From Methylococcaceae bacterium UBA6146 (GTDB taxonomy: Bacteria; Pseudomonadota; Gammaproteobacteria; Methylococcales; Methylomonadaceae): a stretch of 64,000 bases of DNA. The stretch is taken from NCBI GenBank assembly GCA_002422395.1, contig DIUY01000002.1:62001-126000 (forward strand), read 5' to 3'. This document shows, piece after piece, positions 17,125 through 25,134 of the stretch. The position numbers and the translations under genes are program-made. The stretch's first letter is position 1, and each line of letters starts with the position of its first letter. The notes beneath the pieces were generated by a model. The model was not told the origin of the DNA. It worked only from the letters and a program-made list of their open reading frames with translations, and did not search any database.

Positions 17125-18816
17125 TTACGGCGTCACCGGCGTTTCGATGTTGATGCTGTTGTTGTCCGGCACGGTATCTTCGATAGCATTAGGGGACACG
17201 CTGATTTGTTGGCTTAACGGATGGTGGAGGGCTTTTACAATGACAGTTAGCTTCATGCTGTTGCCGGGCAGGAGATTGCCTAGGCCGCATAAACTCACTG
17301 TAGCATAACGTCGGCACTCGCCTTGGCTGGGGCGGAAACGGACAACACGCCCGTTTGATGCCGAATGCACGACGCGCACGCTCTTGACAACATCGGGGCC
17401 GTTATTGGTGATGGTGTATTGGTAGGTGCCTTTGCTATTGCGCACTAATGATGCGGGTTGCAGGGTGGCTGCTATTTGCAGGTCAGTTTGGTAGGTTTTA
17501 AGGAGCTTGCGGTCGCGGATGAAGATATCGTTTGTTTTATTGGTATCCCCAGGAACTAGGTTGTTGGCATAAGAGGTAAACGCCAAATAGCGGCCATCGG
17601 CACTGATACTAGGATAAGTACTCAGGCCATTTCCTCTCTTCCCGCCCGAAGCGATGCTGACCTGTGCGGTTTGCTGCGTCTGGCGATCGTGGATGAAGAT
17701 GTCGCCTACACCATTGGTATCTTCTGTGACCATGTTGGAGGCATAAGATACAAATGCCACATAGCGGCCATCGGCACTGATGCTGGGGTGTTCAGTCCAA
17801 TCATTTCCTTGTCTCCCACTCGAAGACACGCTGACCCGCGTGGTTTGATACATTAGGCGATCATAGACAAATATATCCTCATGTCCGTTGGTGTCCCCAG
17901 CGACCAGATTGGAAGCCGAAGATGCAAACGCCACATAGCGGCCATCGGCACTGATACTGGGGTGTTCAGACCAATTATTTCCATCTCTTCCACCCGAAGA
18001 TATGCTAACCCGCGTGGTTTGATGCTTCAAGCGGTCATGAACGAAGATATCGCCGATACTATTGTAATCCTCGGCGACCAGGTTGGAGGCTATGGATGTA
18101 AACGTCACATAGCGGCCATCGGCACTGATACTAGGGATTCCATGACTTGGGTAATTCCATTGCTCACCGCCCGAAGCGACGCTGACCCGTGCGGTCTGCC
18201 GTGTCAAGCGGTCATGGACGAATATATCCTCATATCCGTTGGTATCTCCGGCGACTAAGTTGGAAGCACCAGAACGAAATGCCACATAGCGGCCATCAGC
18301 ACTAATGCCGGGTTCCCAACTATCACCATTCCCTTGCCTCCCGCCCGAAGTGATGCTGACTCGCGTGGTTTGATGTGTTTGGCGGTCATGGACGAAAATA
18401 TCTAAATTACCATTGGTATCCTCGGCGACCAAGTTGGTAGCCGCAGATGCAAACGCCACATAACGGCCATCGGCGCTAATGCTGGGTTTATAACTACTCC
18501 AATCATTCCCTTGCTCCCCGTTGGGAGAGATGCTGACTCGCGTGGTTTGCTGCGTCAGGTGATCATGGACAAATATGTCGTCTGAATCATTGGTGTCCCC
18601 GGTAACCAGATTGGATGCGTCGGAATAAAACGCCACATAGCGGCCATCGGTATTGATACTGCTAGAGGAATAATAGCTATATTTACTATTAGCTTGCTTC
18701 CCTCCGGAAGACACACTAACCCGCGTGGTCTCGCCAGCAAAGGCGGCACTGTTGAACACAAATAACAATAGGGCGGTGAGGTAATAAGACGGTTTTTTGG
18801 GTATGGCGGTAAACAT
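17125..18816 (-). CDS. Secreted seven-repeat TolB/PD40-like propeller with C-terminal DUF11 domain
   Basis: The ATG at 18816 has AAGGAG seven bases upstream, so this start is preferred over the longer open frame to 18885. A signal peptide ends at NSAAFA. Seven tandem repeats of about 58-61 residues follow, each with TTRVS.SSGG, SISADGRYVAF and DIFVHDR; the Asp-rich D.N...DIF loops look like calcium-binding propeller blades of the TolB/PD40 type. The last 120 residues (TDLQIAATLQPASLV..., YTITNNGPDVV) form a DUF11-like immunoglobulin domain common in surface proteins. The repeats are also visible in the DNA (CATAGCGGCCATCGGCACTGAT recurs). It is probably a surface or periplasmic adhesion or scaffold protein; no catalytic residues are seen. 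Confidence 0.8.
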   Translation of the reverse strand: MFTAIPKKPSYYLTALLLFVFNSAAFAGETTRVSVSSGGKQANSKYSYYSSSSINTDGRYVAFYSDASNLVTGDTNDSDDIFVHDHLTQQTTRVSISPNGEQGNDWSSYKPSISADGRYVAFASAATNLVAEDTNGNLDIFVHDRQTHQTTRVSITSGGRQGNGDSWEPGISADGRYVAFRSGASNLVAGDTNGYEDIFVHDRLTRQTARVSVASGGEQWNYPSHGIPSISADGRYVTFTSIASNLVAEDYNSIGDIFVHDRLKHQTTRVSISSGGRDGNNWSEHPSISADGRYVAFASSASNLVAGDTNGHEDIFVYDRLMYQTTRVSVSSSGRQGNDWTEHPSISADGRYVAFVSYASNMVTEDTNGVGDIFIHDRQTQQTAQVSIASGGKRGNGLSTYPSISADGRYLAFTSYANNLVPGDTNKTNDIFIRDRKLLKTYQTDLQIAATLQPASLVRNSKGTYQYTITNNGPDVVKSVRVVHSASNGRVVRFRPSQGECRRYATVSLCGLGNLLPGNSMKLTVIVKALHHPLSQQISVSPNAIEDTVPDNNSINIETPVTP

Positions 18817-19093
18817 AACCGCACTCCTTGAGAATGATTGATGGATTGCGCCATTAAAACAGCATGGCGTGTCGGCTAACGCCAACTGATTAAGCTGCTA
18901 TTATTATCAACTTAATGAACCTCAATTTTGCCGTTAGCTTATTAAAAGGTAGCGCAAAATCGACATTAGGCAAACAATAAACAAGTTGGTGTGGTCATTT
19001 GCTTGGACATTTTGTTGTGGGTGTGTGCTGTGTACGCCTTATTTGCGCAAGTGACAAAGGTGCGTGGTGTGCACTGCACACCCTACAGCGGCA

Positions 19094-19552
19094 TTATTCC
19101 AACGCAAGGATAAAATCCCATTGCTCCCCGCTCACCGGCATAATCGACAACCGGTTGCCCTGCCTAACCAAAGCCAGCCCCGCCAATTCTTCTTTAGCTT
19201 TCAATTCTTTTAACGTAATCGTGCGGGTTAATGTCCTGACATATCTGACGTCAACCATCATCCAACGGGGCTTAGCCGGATCGCTTTTGGGGTCGAAATG
19301 TTTGTCATCGGGATCAAATGCAGAAAAATCGGGGTAGCCTTCCTTCACTACTTCCATAATGCCGACGATGCCCGGCTCGGCGCAGTTGGAATGGTAAAAA
19401 AACACTTGGTCGCCCCGTTTCATTTCATCGCGCATCATGTTGCGTGCCTGATAATTGCGCACGCCGTCCCAATGTTCGGTATGGTCGGGTTTGTTGTACA
19501 AGTCGTCAATGCTGAAGGTGTCGGGTTCGGATTTCATTAGCCAATAGTTCAT
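19094..19552 (-). CDS. EVE-domain protein
   Basis: The protein begins MNYWLMKSEPDTFSIDDL, the standard N-terminus of single-domain EVE (PUA-like) proteins. It continues with WDGVRNYQARNMMRD, VFFYHSNC, GIVGIMEV and PRWMMVDV, giving the usual length of about 152 residues. EVE domains bind modified bases in DNA or RNA; the bacterial stand-alone form has no settled role. The frame is open upstream to 19729, but the extra residues are unrelated to the family, so the start at 19552 is chosen. It is divergent from the small membrane gene at 19629. Confidence 0.88.
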   Translation of the reverse strand: MNYWLMKSEPDTFSIDDLYNKPDHTEHWDGVRNYQARNMMRDEMKRGDQVFFYHSNCAEPGIVGIMEVVKEGYPDFSAFDPDDKHFDPKSDPAKPRWMMVDVRYVRTLTRTITLKELKAKEELAGLALVRQGNRLSIMPVSGEQWDFILALE

Positions 19553-19628
19553 GTCATACTCAATTGTTTTAATGGTTCGCCTAGTTTGACAGCAAACCAA
19601 GCTTTGGCAAATAAGCGTGGGGTGGGGG

Positions 19629-19769
19629 ATGTGGATAATCTTATTTATTGTGGCGTTGTTGTTTGTGTTGGGCGGCGCCTTGTTGCTGTTACGGTCGGCG
19701 AAAACGCCGAAGCTTCCTGATAATGTCAAAAGCCAACCTTATAATGATGATGACGGGTCGGGTTGGTGA
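19629..19769 (+). CDS. Small single-pass membrane protein
   Basis: This 46-residue frame begins MWIILFIVALLFVLGGALLL, one strong transmembrane helix. It then continues with a short positively charged stretch (RSAKTPK) and an acidic tail (NDDDGSGW). A G-rich sequence (GGGGTGGGG) just upstream could serve as ribosome-binding site. Size and layout resemble short conserved membrane proteins of the DUF2897 kind, but I cannot confirm homology. It is divergent from the EVE gene, and a perfect hairpin follows 38 bases downstream. Confidence 0.55.
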   Translation: MWIILFIVALLFVLGGALLLLRSAKTPKLPDNVKSQPYNDDDGSGW

Positions 19770-19806
19770 TGGCTAAGCTATTGTTGTCCTAAAAATGTGT
19801 GCACTA

Positions 19807-19839
19807 AAACCCTCCAGGTTTTGGAAATCTGGAGGGTTT
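19807..19839. terminator. Perfect 11-bp hairpin after the small membrane gene
   Basis: AAACCCTCCAG (19807-19817) pairs with CTGGAGGGTTT (19829-19839) around an 11-base loop. A short T-run at the 3' side suggests a terminator, but the same shape could be a dispersed repeat. Confidence 0.6.
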
Positions 19840-19930
19840 GGCTACGCGAAAACTTATGGGCGATTAATACAACCCCAAACAGTCACGGCTCAATCACCAC
19901 CCTATTTTTCAACGGACATACACTGACCTT

Positions 19931-21409
19931 ATGGGCATACTAAAAAAACTGGCATCGCAAACGGCGATTTACGGCCTTAGCAGTATTTTCGGGCGCTTCC
20001 TCAACTATCTGCTGGTGCCGCTTTATACCTATTATTTTTCGGCGGCGGAATATGGCGTGGTTTCCGAATTTTATGCCTATGCGGGATTTTTTTCGGTGTT
20101 GTTGCTGTTCGGGTTTGAGACCGGCTATTTTAGGTTTCGTGATAAGGAGGGGCAGGGCAAGGATGTCGCTTATTCGACGGCGTTGATTTTTGTCGTGCTG
20201 CTCAATTTAGGCTTTTTTCTGGGTGTCACGCTAATCAATACCCCGTTATCGGCAGCGCTCAACTATGCCGACCACCCCGAATATGTGCTGTGGTTTACCA
20301 TTATATTGACGTTGGATGCGGCCTCAGCCATTCCTTTTGCCCGCTTGCGGGCGGAGAACAGGGCATTCCGGTTTGCTGGCATAAAGGTGATTGAAATATT
20401 GATTACCATTTTGTTAAGCCTGTTCTTTATCGTCTATTGCCCCAAGCTTTACGCTGAAAACCCCGCCGAATGGCTGGCCGTCATTTACCGGCCTTCAATA
20501 GGCTTGGGCTATATTTTTATCGCCAATTTAATCGCCAGTATTTGTAAGTTCATACTGCTTGCACCGCAGTTGCTGGGTATGGCCTGGGGTTTTGACCGCC
20601 AGCTGTTTGCCCGTATGCTGCGCTATTCATCGCCGATGGTGGTGATTGGTTTTGCCGGTATTATCAATGAGATGCTGGACCGGGCGCTGCTTAAATACCT
20701 GCTCCCTTACGACCTGCAAACCAATATGAAAATGCTGGGGATTTATGGCGCGTGTTACAAATTGTCGGTATTGATGTCGCTGTTCATCCAAGCGTTCCGC
20801 TACGCCGCCGAACCGTTTTTCTTTGCTTATGCGGATAAAAGCGACGCACGTCCGGTTTATGCGCTGGTGCTGAAGTTTTTTGTCATTTTTTGTGTGTTCA
20901 TTTTTTTATTGGTGACGCTCTACATTGATTTCTTCAAGTATTTTGTCGGCGAGGAGTTTCGTGCCGGCCTGGAAGTCGTGCCGATATTGTTGCTGGCGAA
21001 TCTGTGCCTGGGGATTTATGTCAACTTGTCGATTTGGTACAAACTGACCGACCGCACCGCAATGGGCGCGTGGGTGTCGTTATTTGGCGCGGCCTTGACG
21101 GTCGCCCTCAATGTCTGGTGGATTCCCACGCTGGGCTATGTCGGTTCGGCATGGGCCACGCTCGCCTGCTATGCCAGTATGGCGTTGTTGTCATATTTGT
21201 TGGGGCGGGTCTATTATCCGGTCGCTTACGATGTCAAACGGGTGGTCGGTTATGTCGTGCTGGGCGTTGGCCTGTATTTTGCCAAGGGTCCGCTACAGGT
21301 TTACAGCGCTTTACAACCCTGGCTGCTGTCCACTGCGCTGATGCTGATTTATTTATTGTTGACGGCGCTTGTTGAGCATCGGTCGCTGGCGGCGGTGCGT
21401 GTTAAGTGA
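19931..21409 (+). CDS. Polysaccharide flippase (Wzx/MVF-type membrane protein)
   Basis: This 492-residue inner-membrane protein has about 14 predicted helices. The N-terminus (KKLASQTAIYGLSSIFGRFLNYLLVPLYTYYF) is typical of lipopolysaccharide or O-antigen flippases of the MOP superfamily, and the two-lobed helix pattern with AAEYGVVSEFYAYAGFF supports this. It would flip a lipid-linked sugar across the inner membrane. No glycosyltransferase cluster surrounds it, which is unusual for wzx and leaves the substrate unknown. The next gene, an AI-2E-family permease, starts 85 bases later on the same strand. Confidence 0.85.
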   Translation: MGILKKLASQTAIYGLSSIFGRFLNYLLVPLYTYYFSAAEYGVVSEFYAYAGFFSVLLLFGFETGYFRFRDKEGQGKDVAYSTALIFVVLLNLGFFLGVTLINTPLSAALNYADHPEYVLWFTIILTLDAASAIPFARLRAENRAFRFAGIKVIEILITILLSLFFIVYCPKLYAENPAEWLAVIYRPSIGLGYIFIANLIASICKFILLAPQLLGMAWGFDRQLFARMLRYSSPMVVIGFAGIINEMLDRALLKYLLPYDLQTNMKMLGIYGACYKLSVLMSLFIQAFRYAAEPFFFAYADKSDARPVYALVLKFFVIFCVFIFLLVTLYIDFFKYFVGEEFRAGLEVVPILLLANLCLGIYVNLSIWYKLTDRTAMGAWVSLFGAALTVALNVWWIPTLGYVGSAWATLACYASMALLSYLLGRVYYPVAYDVKRVVGYVVLGVGLYFAKGPLQVYSALQPWLLSTALMLIYLLLTALVEHRSLAAVRVK

Positions 21410-21493
21410 TAACTGCGTTTTTCAGCGGTTCTACTTTGCCAATCACTTAAATGCTAGAATGCCGGACGTTTTTCACCAACCAACCGACAAGTC

Positions 21494-22549
21494 ATGGCAA
21501 ATAATTTGGAAGTGCGGGCGCGTTTCATTGGCGTTTTTGTTTTATTGTTGTTGGGTGCCTGGGTTTTGCACGGGTTTCTTCCGCTATTGGCATGGGCCGT
21601 GGTGCTGGCTATTGCGACGTGGCCTGTTTACCAGCGGCTATTAATCACCAAGGAATTACATGGCAAAGTGACGTGGGGTGCATTGGTGCTTACTTTGCTT
21701 ATCGGTACGGTTATTCTTGCCCCGTTAGGCTATGGTTTGATTCGGTTGCTTGATGAGGCACAGTCGTTAGGGCAATTTCTGACAGATGCGCAAAACGTTG
21801 GCATTTCACCGCCTGAATGGCTAGAACGGTTACCGATGATGGGGCAGTGGGCGAAAGAGAGCTGGATCAGCGCGTTGGGTAGCTCAGAAGCGGCAAAAGC
21901 ATCTTTACATTGGCTTGGAACTGGCAATGTGGTCACGTACACTAAAGATTTCGCTGGGCAACTTTTGCACCGTTTTATCAGCTTTTTAATGATTTTATTG
22001 ATGTTGTTGTTTGTGTACCAGCATGGCGACGGCTTAGCGCGGCAAGTGCTGGCTAGTTGCCGAAAATTGTTTGGTGACGAAGTGGGCACCCGTTACGCAC
22101 TACATGCCGCGTCAGCAGTGCGTGCGACTGTTAACGGCATGTTGCTGATTGGTTTAGGCAAAGGTTTGCTGATGGGTGCGGGCTATGCGTTTGCAGGCTT
22201 AAGCCACCCTGCAATTTTGGGCGCATTAACGGGTATTTTTGCTATGATTCCGTTTGCGGCAAAGCTTATTTTTGGTGCCTGTTCCTTGGTATTGGCTGCT
22301 GAAGGGCATTTTGTGGCGGCCGGCGGGTTGTTTGCCTATGGGATGGTTTTGACGTTGATAGCCGATAATTATGTGCGCCCCGCGTTAATCGGTGGCGCTG
22401 TCAAGCTCCCTTTTATTTGGACGCTGTTAGGCATTTTTGGTGGCATGGAAACGTTTGGTTTATTGGGCCTGTTTTTAGGCCCTACGCTAATGGCGCTGTT
22501 GATGTCAATTTGGCGTGATTGGATTGAAGACATAAATGTCCCTGATTAG
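21494..22549 (+). CDS. AI-2E family transporter (PerM/YdiK-like permease)
   Basis: This 351-residue protein has about eight helices. It begins with a helical hairpin (FIGVFVLLLLGAWVLHGFLPLLAWAVVLAIATWPVY), which is the family hallmark. It ends with the conserved GLLGLFLGPTLMALLMSIWRDW segment. Members transport autoinducer-2, sodium or other solutes; substrate cannot be inferred here. An internal soluble region (about residues 90-150) separates the helix bundles, as is usual. The start ATG at 21494 lies in a compact upstream region shared with the flippase. Confidence 0.88.
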   Translation: MANNLEVRARFIGVFVLLLLGAWVLHGFLPLLAWAVVLAIATWPVYQRLLITKELHGKVTWGALVLTLLIGTVILAPLGYGLIRLLDEAQSLGQFLTDAQNVGISPPEWLERLPMMGQWAKESWISALGSSEAAKASLHWLGTGNVVTYTKDFAGQLLHRFISFLMILLMLLFVYQHGDGLARQVLASCRKLFGDEVGTRYALHAASAVRATVNGMLLIGLGKGLLMGAGYAFAGLSHPAILGALTGIFAMIPFAAKLIFGACSLVLAAEGHFVAAGGLFAYGMVLTLIADNYVRPALIGGAVKLPFIWTLLGIFGGMETFGLLGLFLGPTLMALLMSIWRDWIEDINVPD

Positions 22550-22719
22550 GAATAATTATGAAATGATTTCGGCAACAACACCAGCGGCCAGCGCTTTAAA
22601 AGGCTGGCAGCAGCCGATAAGAAATGGTGTATGTGACACTAATAACAAGTGTTAACGTTTTAGGTTTTAACGGCAGTTGCTCTGGAGCTTTTTTCCATAT
22701 TAATTAAAGGATATCCACA

Positions 22720-23574
22720 ATGAAAAAAATAGTCATGATAGCGGTAAGTTCAGTTCTTTTGAGTGCGTGTGCGACCGACCCTTACACAGGGCAATCATCC
22801 ATCAGCAATACCGGTAAAGGCGCAGGGATTGGTGCAGTGGTCGGGGCTGGCGCCGGTACTTTATTTGGCGGTAACGACCTTAAAAATGCGGGTCTGGGCG
22901 CATTGGCCGGCGGTGCTGTTGGTGCGGCAATTGGCGCTTATATGGACAGTCAGGAACAAGAGATGCAGCAATCACTGCAAGGCACCGGCATTCAGGTGCA
23001 GCGGACTGCGGAAAACACGCTTAATTTAACCATGCCTAGCAGTATTACGTTCGGCTTTGATTTGGCGACATTAACGCCACAAGCACAAGCGGCGCTGGAT
23101 TCGGTTGCCAATGTGCTAAACCAATATCCAGATTCTAAAATCACCATAACCGGGCATACTGATGATACCGGATCTGACAGTTATAATCAGAAACTGTCTG
23201 AAGAACGTGCCGCCAGTGTGTCAAGCTATTTATCTCAACATAATGTCAATTATTCGCGTCTTTCTACGCAGGGTATGGGGGAATCCATGCCAAAAGTGCC
23301 TAACACCAGCGAGGCAAACCGCGCCCAGAACCGCCGTGTAGAACTGGCGATTGTTGCCAATAATAATGCGGGCAACCAGCAGCAACAACAGCAAGGTTAC
23401 CCACAACAGCAAGGCTACCCGCAGCAGCAGGGTTACCCACAACAGCAAGGTTATCCGCAACAGCCGGGCAATTATCTTCAGCAGCAGCAAAATAACCCCC
23501 AAAAACAACTCAACAAACAAAAACAAAAGCTTAAGCAGCAGCAACAACAACAAAACCAGTATCATTACCAATAA
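22720..23574 (+). CDS. OmpA-family lipoprotein with glycine-zipper and Gln-rich repeat tail
   Basis: A lipoprotein signal MKKIVMIAVSSVLLSAC places the lipidated cysteine at residue 17. A glycine-zipper segment follows (GKGAGIGAVVGAGAGTLFGG, then GALAGGAVGAAIGAYMD). An OmpA C-terminal peptidoglycan-binding domain spans about residues 95-225 (ITITGHTDDTGSD, LSEERAASVSSYL, NRAQNRRVELAI). This layout matches YiaD-like outer-membrane lipoproteins that tether the outer membrane to peptidoglycan. A 60-residue tail after the OmpA domain is almost entirely Gln, Asn, Lys and Pro, with four copies of QQQGYP; it is not part of the known family. AAAGGA precedes the ATG. Confidence 0.9.
   Translation: MKKIVMIAVSSVLLSACATDPYTGQSSISNTGKGAGIGAVVGAGAGTLFGGNDLKNAGLGALAGGAVGAAIGAYMDSQEQEMQQSLQGTGIQVQRTAENTLNLTMPSSITFGFDLATLTPQAQAALDSVANVLNQYPDSKITITGHTDDTGSDSYNQKLSEERAASVSSYLSQHNVNYSRLSTQGMGESMPKVPNTSEANRAQNRRVELAIVANNNAGNQQQQQQGYPQQQGYPQQQGYPQQQGYPQQPGNYLQQQQNNPQKQLNKQKQKLKQQQQQQNQYHYQ
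23386..23457 (+). repeat. Four 18-bp tandem repeats encoding QQQGYP
   Basis: The unit CAACAGCAAGGTTACCCA is repeated four times with few, mostly synonymous changes, in frame inside the OmpA-family lipoprotein gene. Confidence 0.9.
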
Positions 23575-23986
23575 TCGCAAGGGGTCATGGCTTATACTGC
23601 TGGGAATTTACGTTGTTCATGGTGTGTGAGGCTCTCATGAGCCTAGTAGTTCGCCAATGCAATTTTGATGGGAAGCGCAATAGTGTAGGTGCGGATTTAT
23701 CCGCGCTGTGCGAATGAGTCCGCACCTACATCTGATTCGTCATTACGTGCTTGGGGGGGGCTACTAGCCGATAACAGCTAAGGAACCGGTACAAAATAAT
23801 CCGTCAAGCACGGCTCGCAGTCGTGCTGGCATCGAAATTATTTTATGCCTGTTCCATTAACTTAATGGCAATCAGGCGGTATTGTCCCGTTGAATTTTTC
23901 AGCCTTGTTGGTTTGGATAGCTGTCCAAGCCGTTTTTTAAGGCACCAACAAATTGACTCAAAATCGTTCGGATCCAGAGGGATGCC
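23575..23986. other. Intergenic stretch carrying a palindromic repeat
   Basis: About 410 bases separate two plus-strand genes. No gene is recognised. It holds the repeat at 23684-23730 and a G8 tract near 23753-23760. Confidence 0.5.
23684..23730. repeat. REP-like palindromic element
   Basis: The 12-bp arms TGTAGGTGCGGA and TCCGCACCTACA are perfect inverted copies. The left arm is nested with a smaller palindrome, GCGGAT-TT-ATCCGC. The shape is like dispersed intergenic repeats (REP/BIME) known from many gammaproteobacteria. Confidence 0.8.
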
Positions 23987-24943
23987 ATGCACAGCCAGAT
24001 TCTGAAAGAACTCCAACACCCCCATGATTTTGCGGTAATCAACAAGAAAGGCGAGCGGCGCACTTGGCAAGTGCTTGCCATTACATTTTTGACCATGGGG
24101 TTGGAGATAGCGGCGGGTACTGTCTTTGGATCAATGGCCTTGCTTGCTGACGGCTGGCACATGGCCACCCATGTCGCGGCGTTTATGATAACGCTGTTTG
24201 CCTACCGTTATTCCCGTGTCCATGCCCATGATGGGACGTTTGCTTTCAGTCCCGGAAAAGTAGGGGTGCTCGGTGGGTTTGCCAGTTCAATCGCATTGGG
24301 TGTGGTGGCTTTGATGATGCTGGTTGAATCGGGGGAACGTTTTTTACATCCGCACATAATCCAGTTTGATGAAGCCATTATGGTGGCGTGTTTTGGCTTG
24401 CTGATTAATGTCATCTGCGCCTTGTTGCTTAAAGACAGCCATCATCATGGGGATTCACACCATCATCATGACCACAATTTAAAAGCGGCATATTTGCATG
24501 TTTTGGCGGATGCGCTGACGTCAGTGCTGGCAATTGTTGCCCTGTTGACGGGCAAATATTATGGCTTGGGCTGGCTAGACCCTTGCATGGGGATTGTCGG
24601 CGGGCTGGTTATTATCCGCTGGTCTTATGCATTGATGCGGGAAACGAGTCCGGTGCTAGTGGATGAGAGTGTTGCGGCACGCTACAAAACGGCTATACAA
24701 GAAGCCATAGAAAGCGAGGCCGACAACCGTATTGCTGATTTGCATATTTGGCGCGTCAGTCCCGGCCATTTTGCCGTGATTGTTTCAGTGGTGTCGCATG
24801 CGCCAAAGATACCCCAGCATTACAAAGACTTGCTGAACGATGTCCAAGGCTTTTGCGGCCATAACAAATTGTCGCATATCACCGTGGAAGTTAATCAATG
24901 TTTGGATAACGGCTGCATTGGCACTGATGGGGGCGGGTCTTGA
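23987..24943 (+). CDS. dmeF: CDF-family Co2+/Ni2+ efflux transporter (DmeF-like)
   Basis: This 318-residue inner-membrane cation/proton antiporter has six helices. The metal-site motifs ADGWHMATH (helix 2) and HVLADALTS (helix 5) carry the Asp/His residues of the CDF transport site. A His-rich cytoplasmic loop (SHHHGDSHHHHDHN, about residues 152-164) lies between helices IV and V. The opening MHSQILKELQHPHDF with its HxH-like pair is typical of DmeF. A soluble C-terminal domain with Cys residues ends the protein. DmeF proteins export cobalt and nickel. No DmeR regulator (usually adjacent) is seen. Confidence 0.85.
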   Translation: MHSQILKELQHPHDFAVINKKGERRTWQVLAITFLTMGLEIAAGTVFGSMALLADGWHMATHVAAFMITLFAYRYSRVHAHDGTFAFSPGKVGVLGGFASSIALGVVALMMLVESGERFLHPHIIQFDEAIMVACFGLLINVICALLLKDSHHHGDSHHHHDHNLKAAYLHVLADALTSVLAIVALLTGKYYGLGWLDPCMGIVGGLVIIRWSYALMRETSPVLVDESVAARYKTAIQEAIESEADNRIADLHIWRVSPGHFAVIVSVVSHAPKIPQHYKDLLNDVQGFCGHNKLSHITVEVNQCLDNGCIGTDGGGS

Positions 24944-25100
24944 GCGCCCTTCAAATAATTTCTTATTAGTTTTAGAACCCGTGTAAAATGCGCGGTTAAA
25001 CCGCCTGTACACGCAACTACAGGGCACACCACTAATGGGCTTAAAAAATCCTGATTCTTATAGTTAAACATTAACTGAACCCCCCCATAACCCTACACTA

Positions 25101-25116
25101 TTTCGTATAAACGAAA
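25101..25116. promoter_or_regulatory. Operator-like palindrome upstream of the glucan synthase gene
   Basis: TTTCGT-ATAA-ACGAAA is a perfect 6+6 inverted repeat ending 18 bases before the start codon. A second one, AGTTAA-ACA-TTAACT, is at 25062-25076. They could bind a repressor or activator; no promoter boxes are identified with confidence. Confidence 0.4.
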
Positions 25117-25134
25117 ATCTTTGAGTTTCCCCTG

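Noticed and set aside
23230..23580. Leu-rich minus-strand frame opposite the OmpA-family tail
   Set aside because: The leucine repeats are the antisense reading of CAG/CAA glutamine codons.
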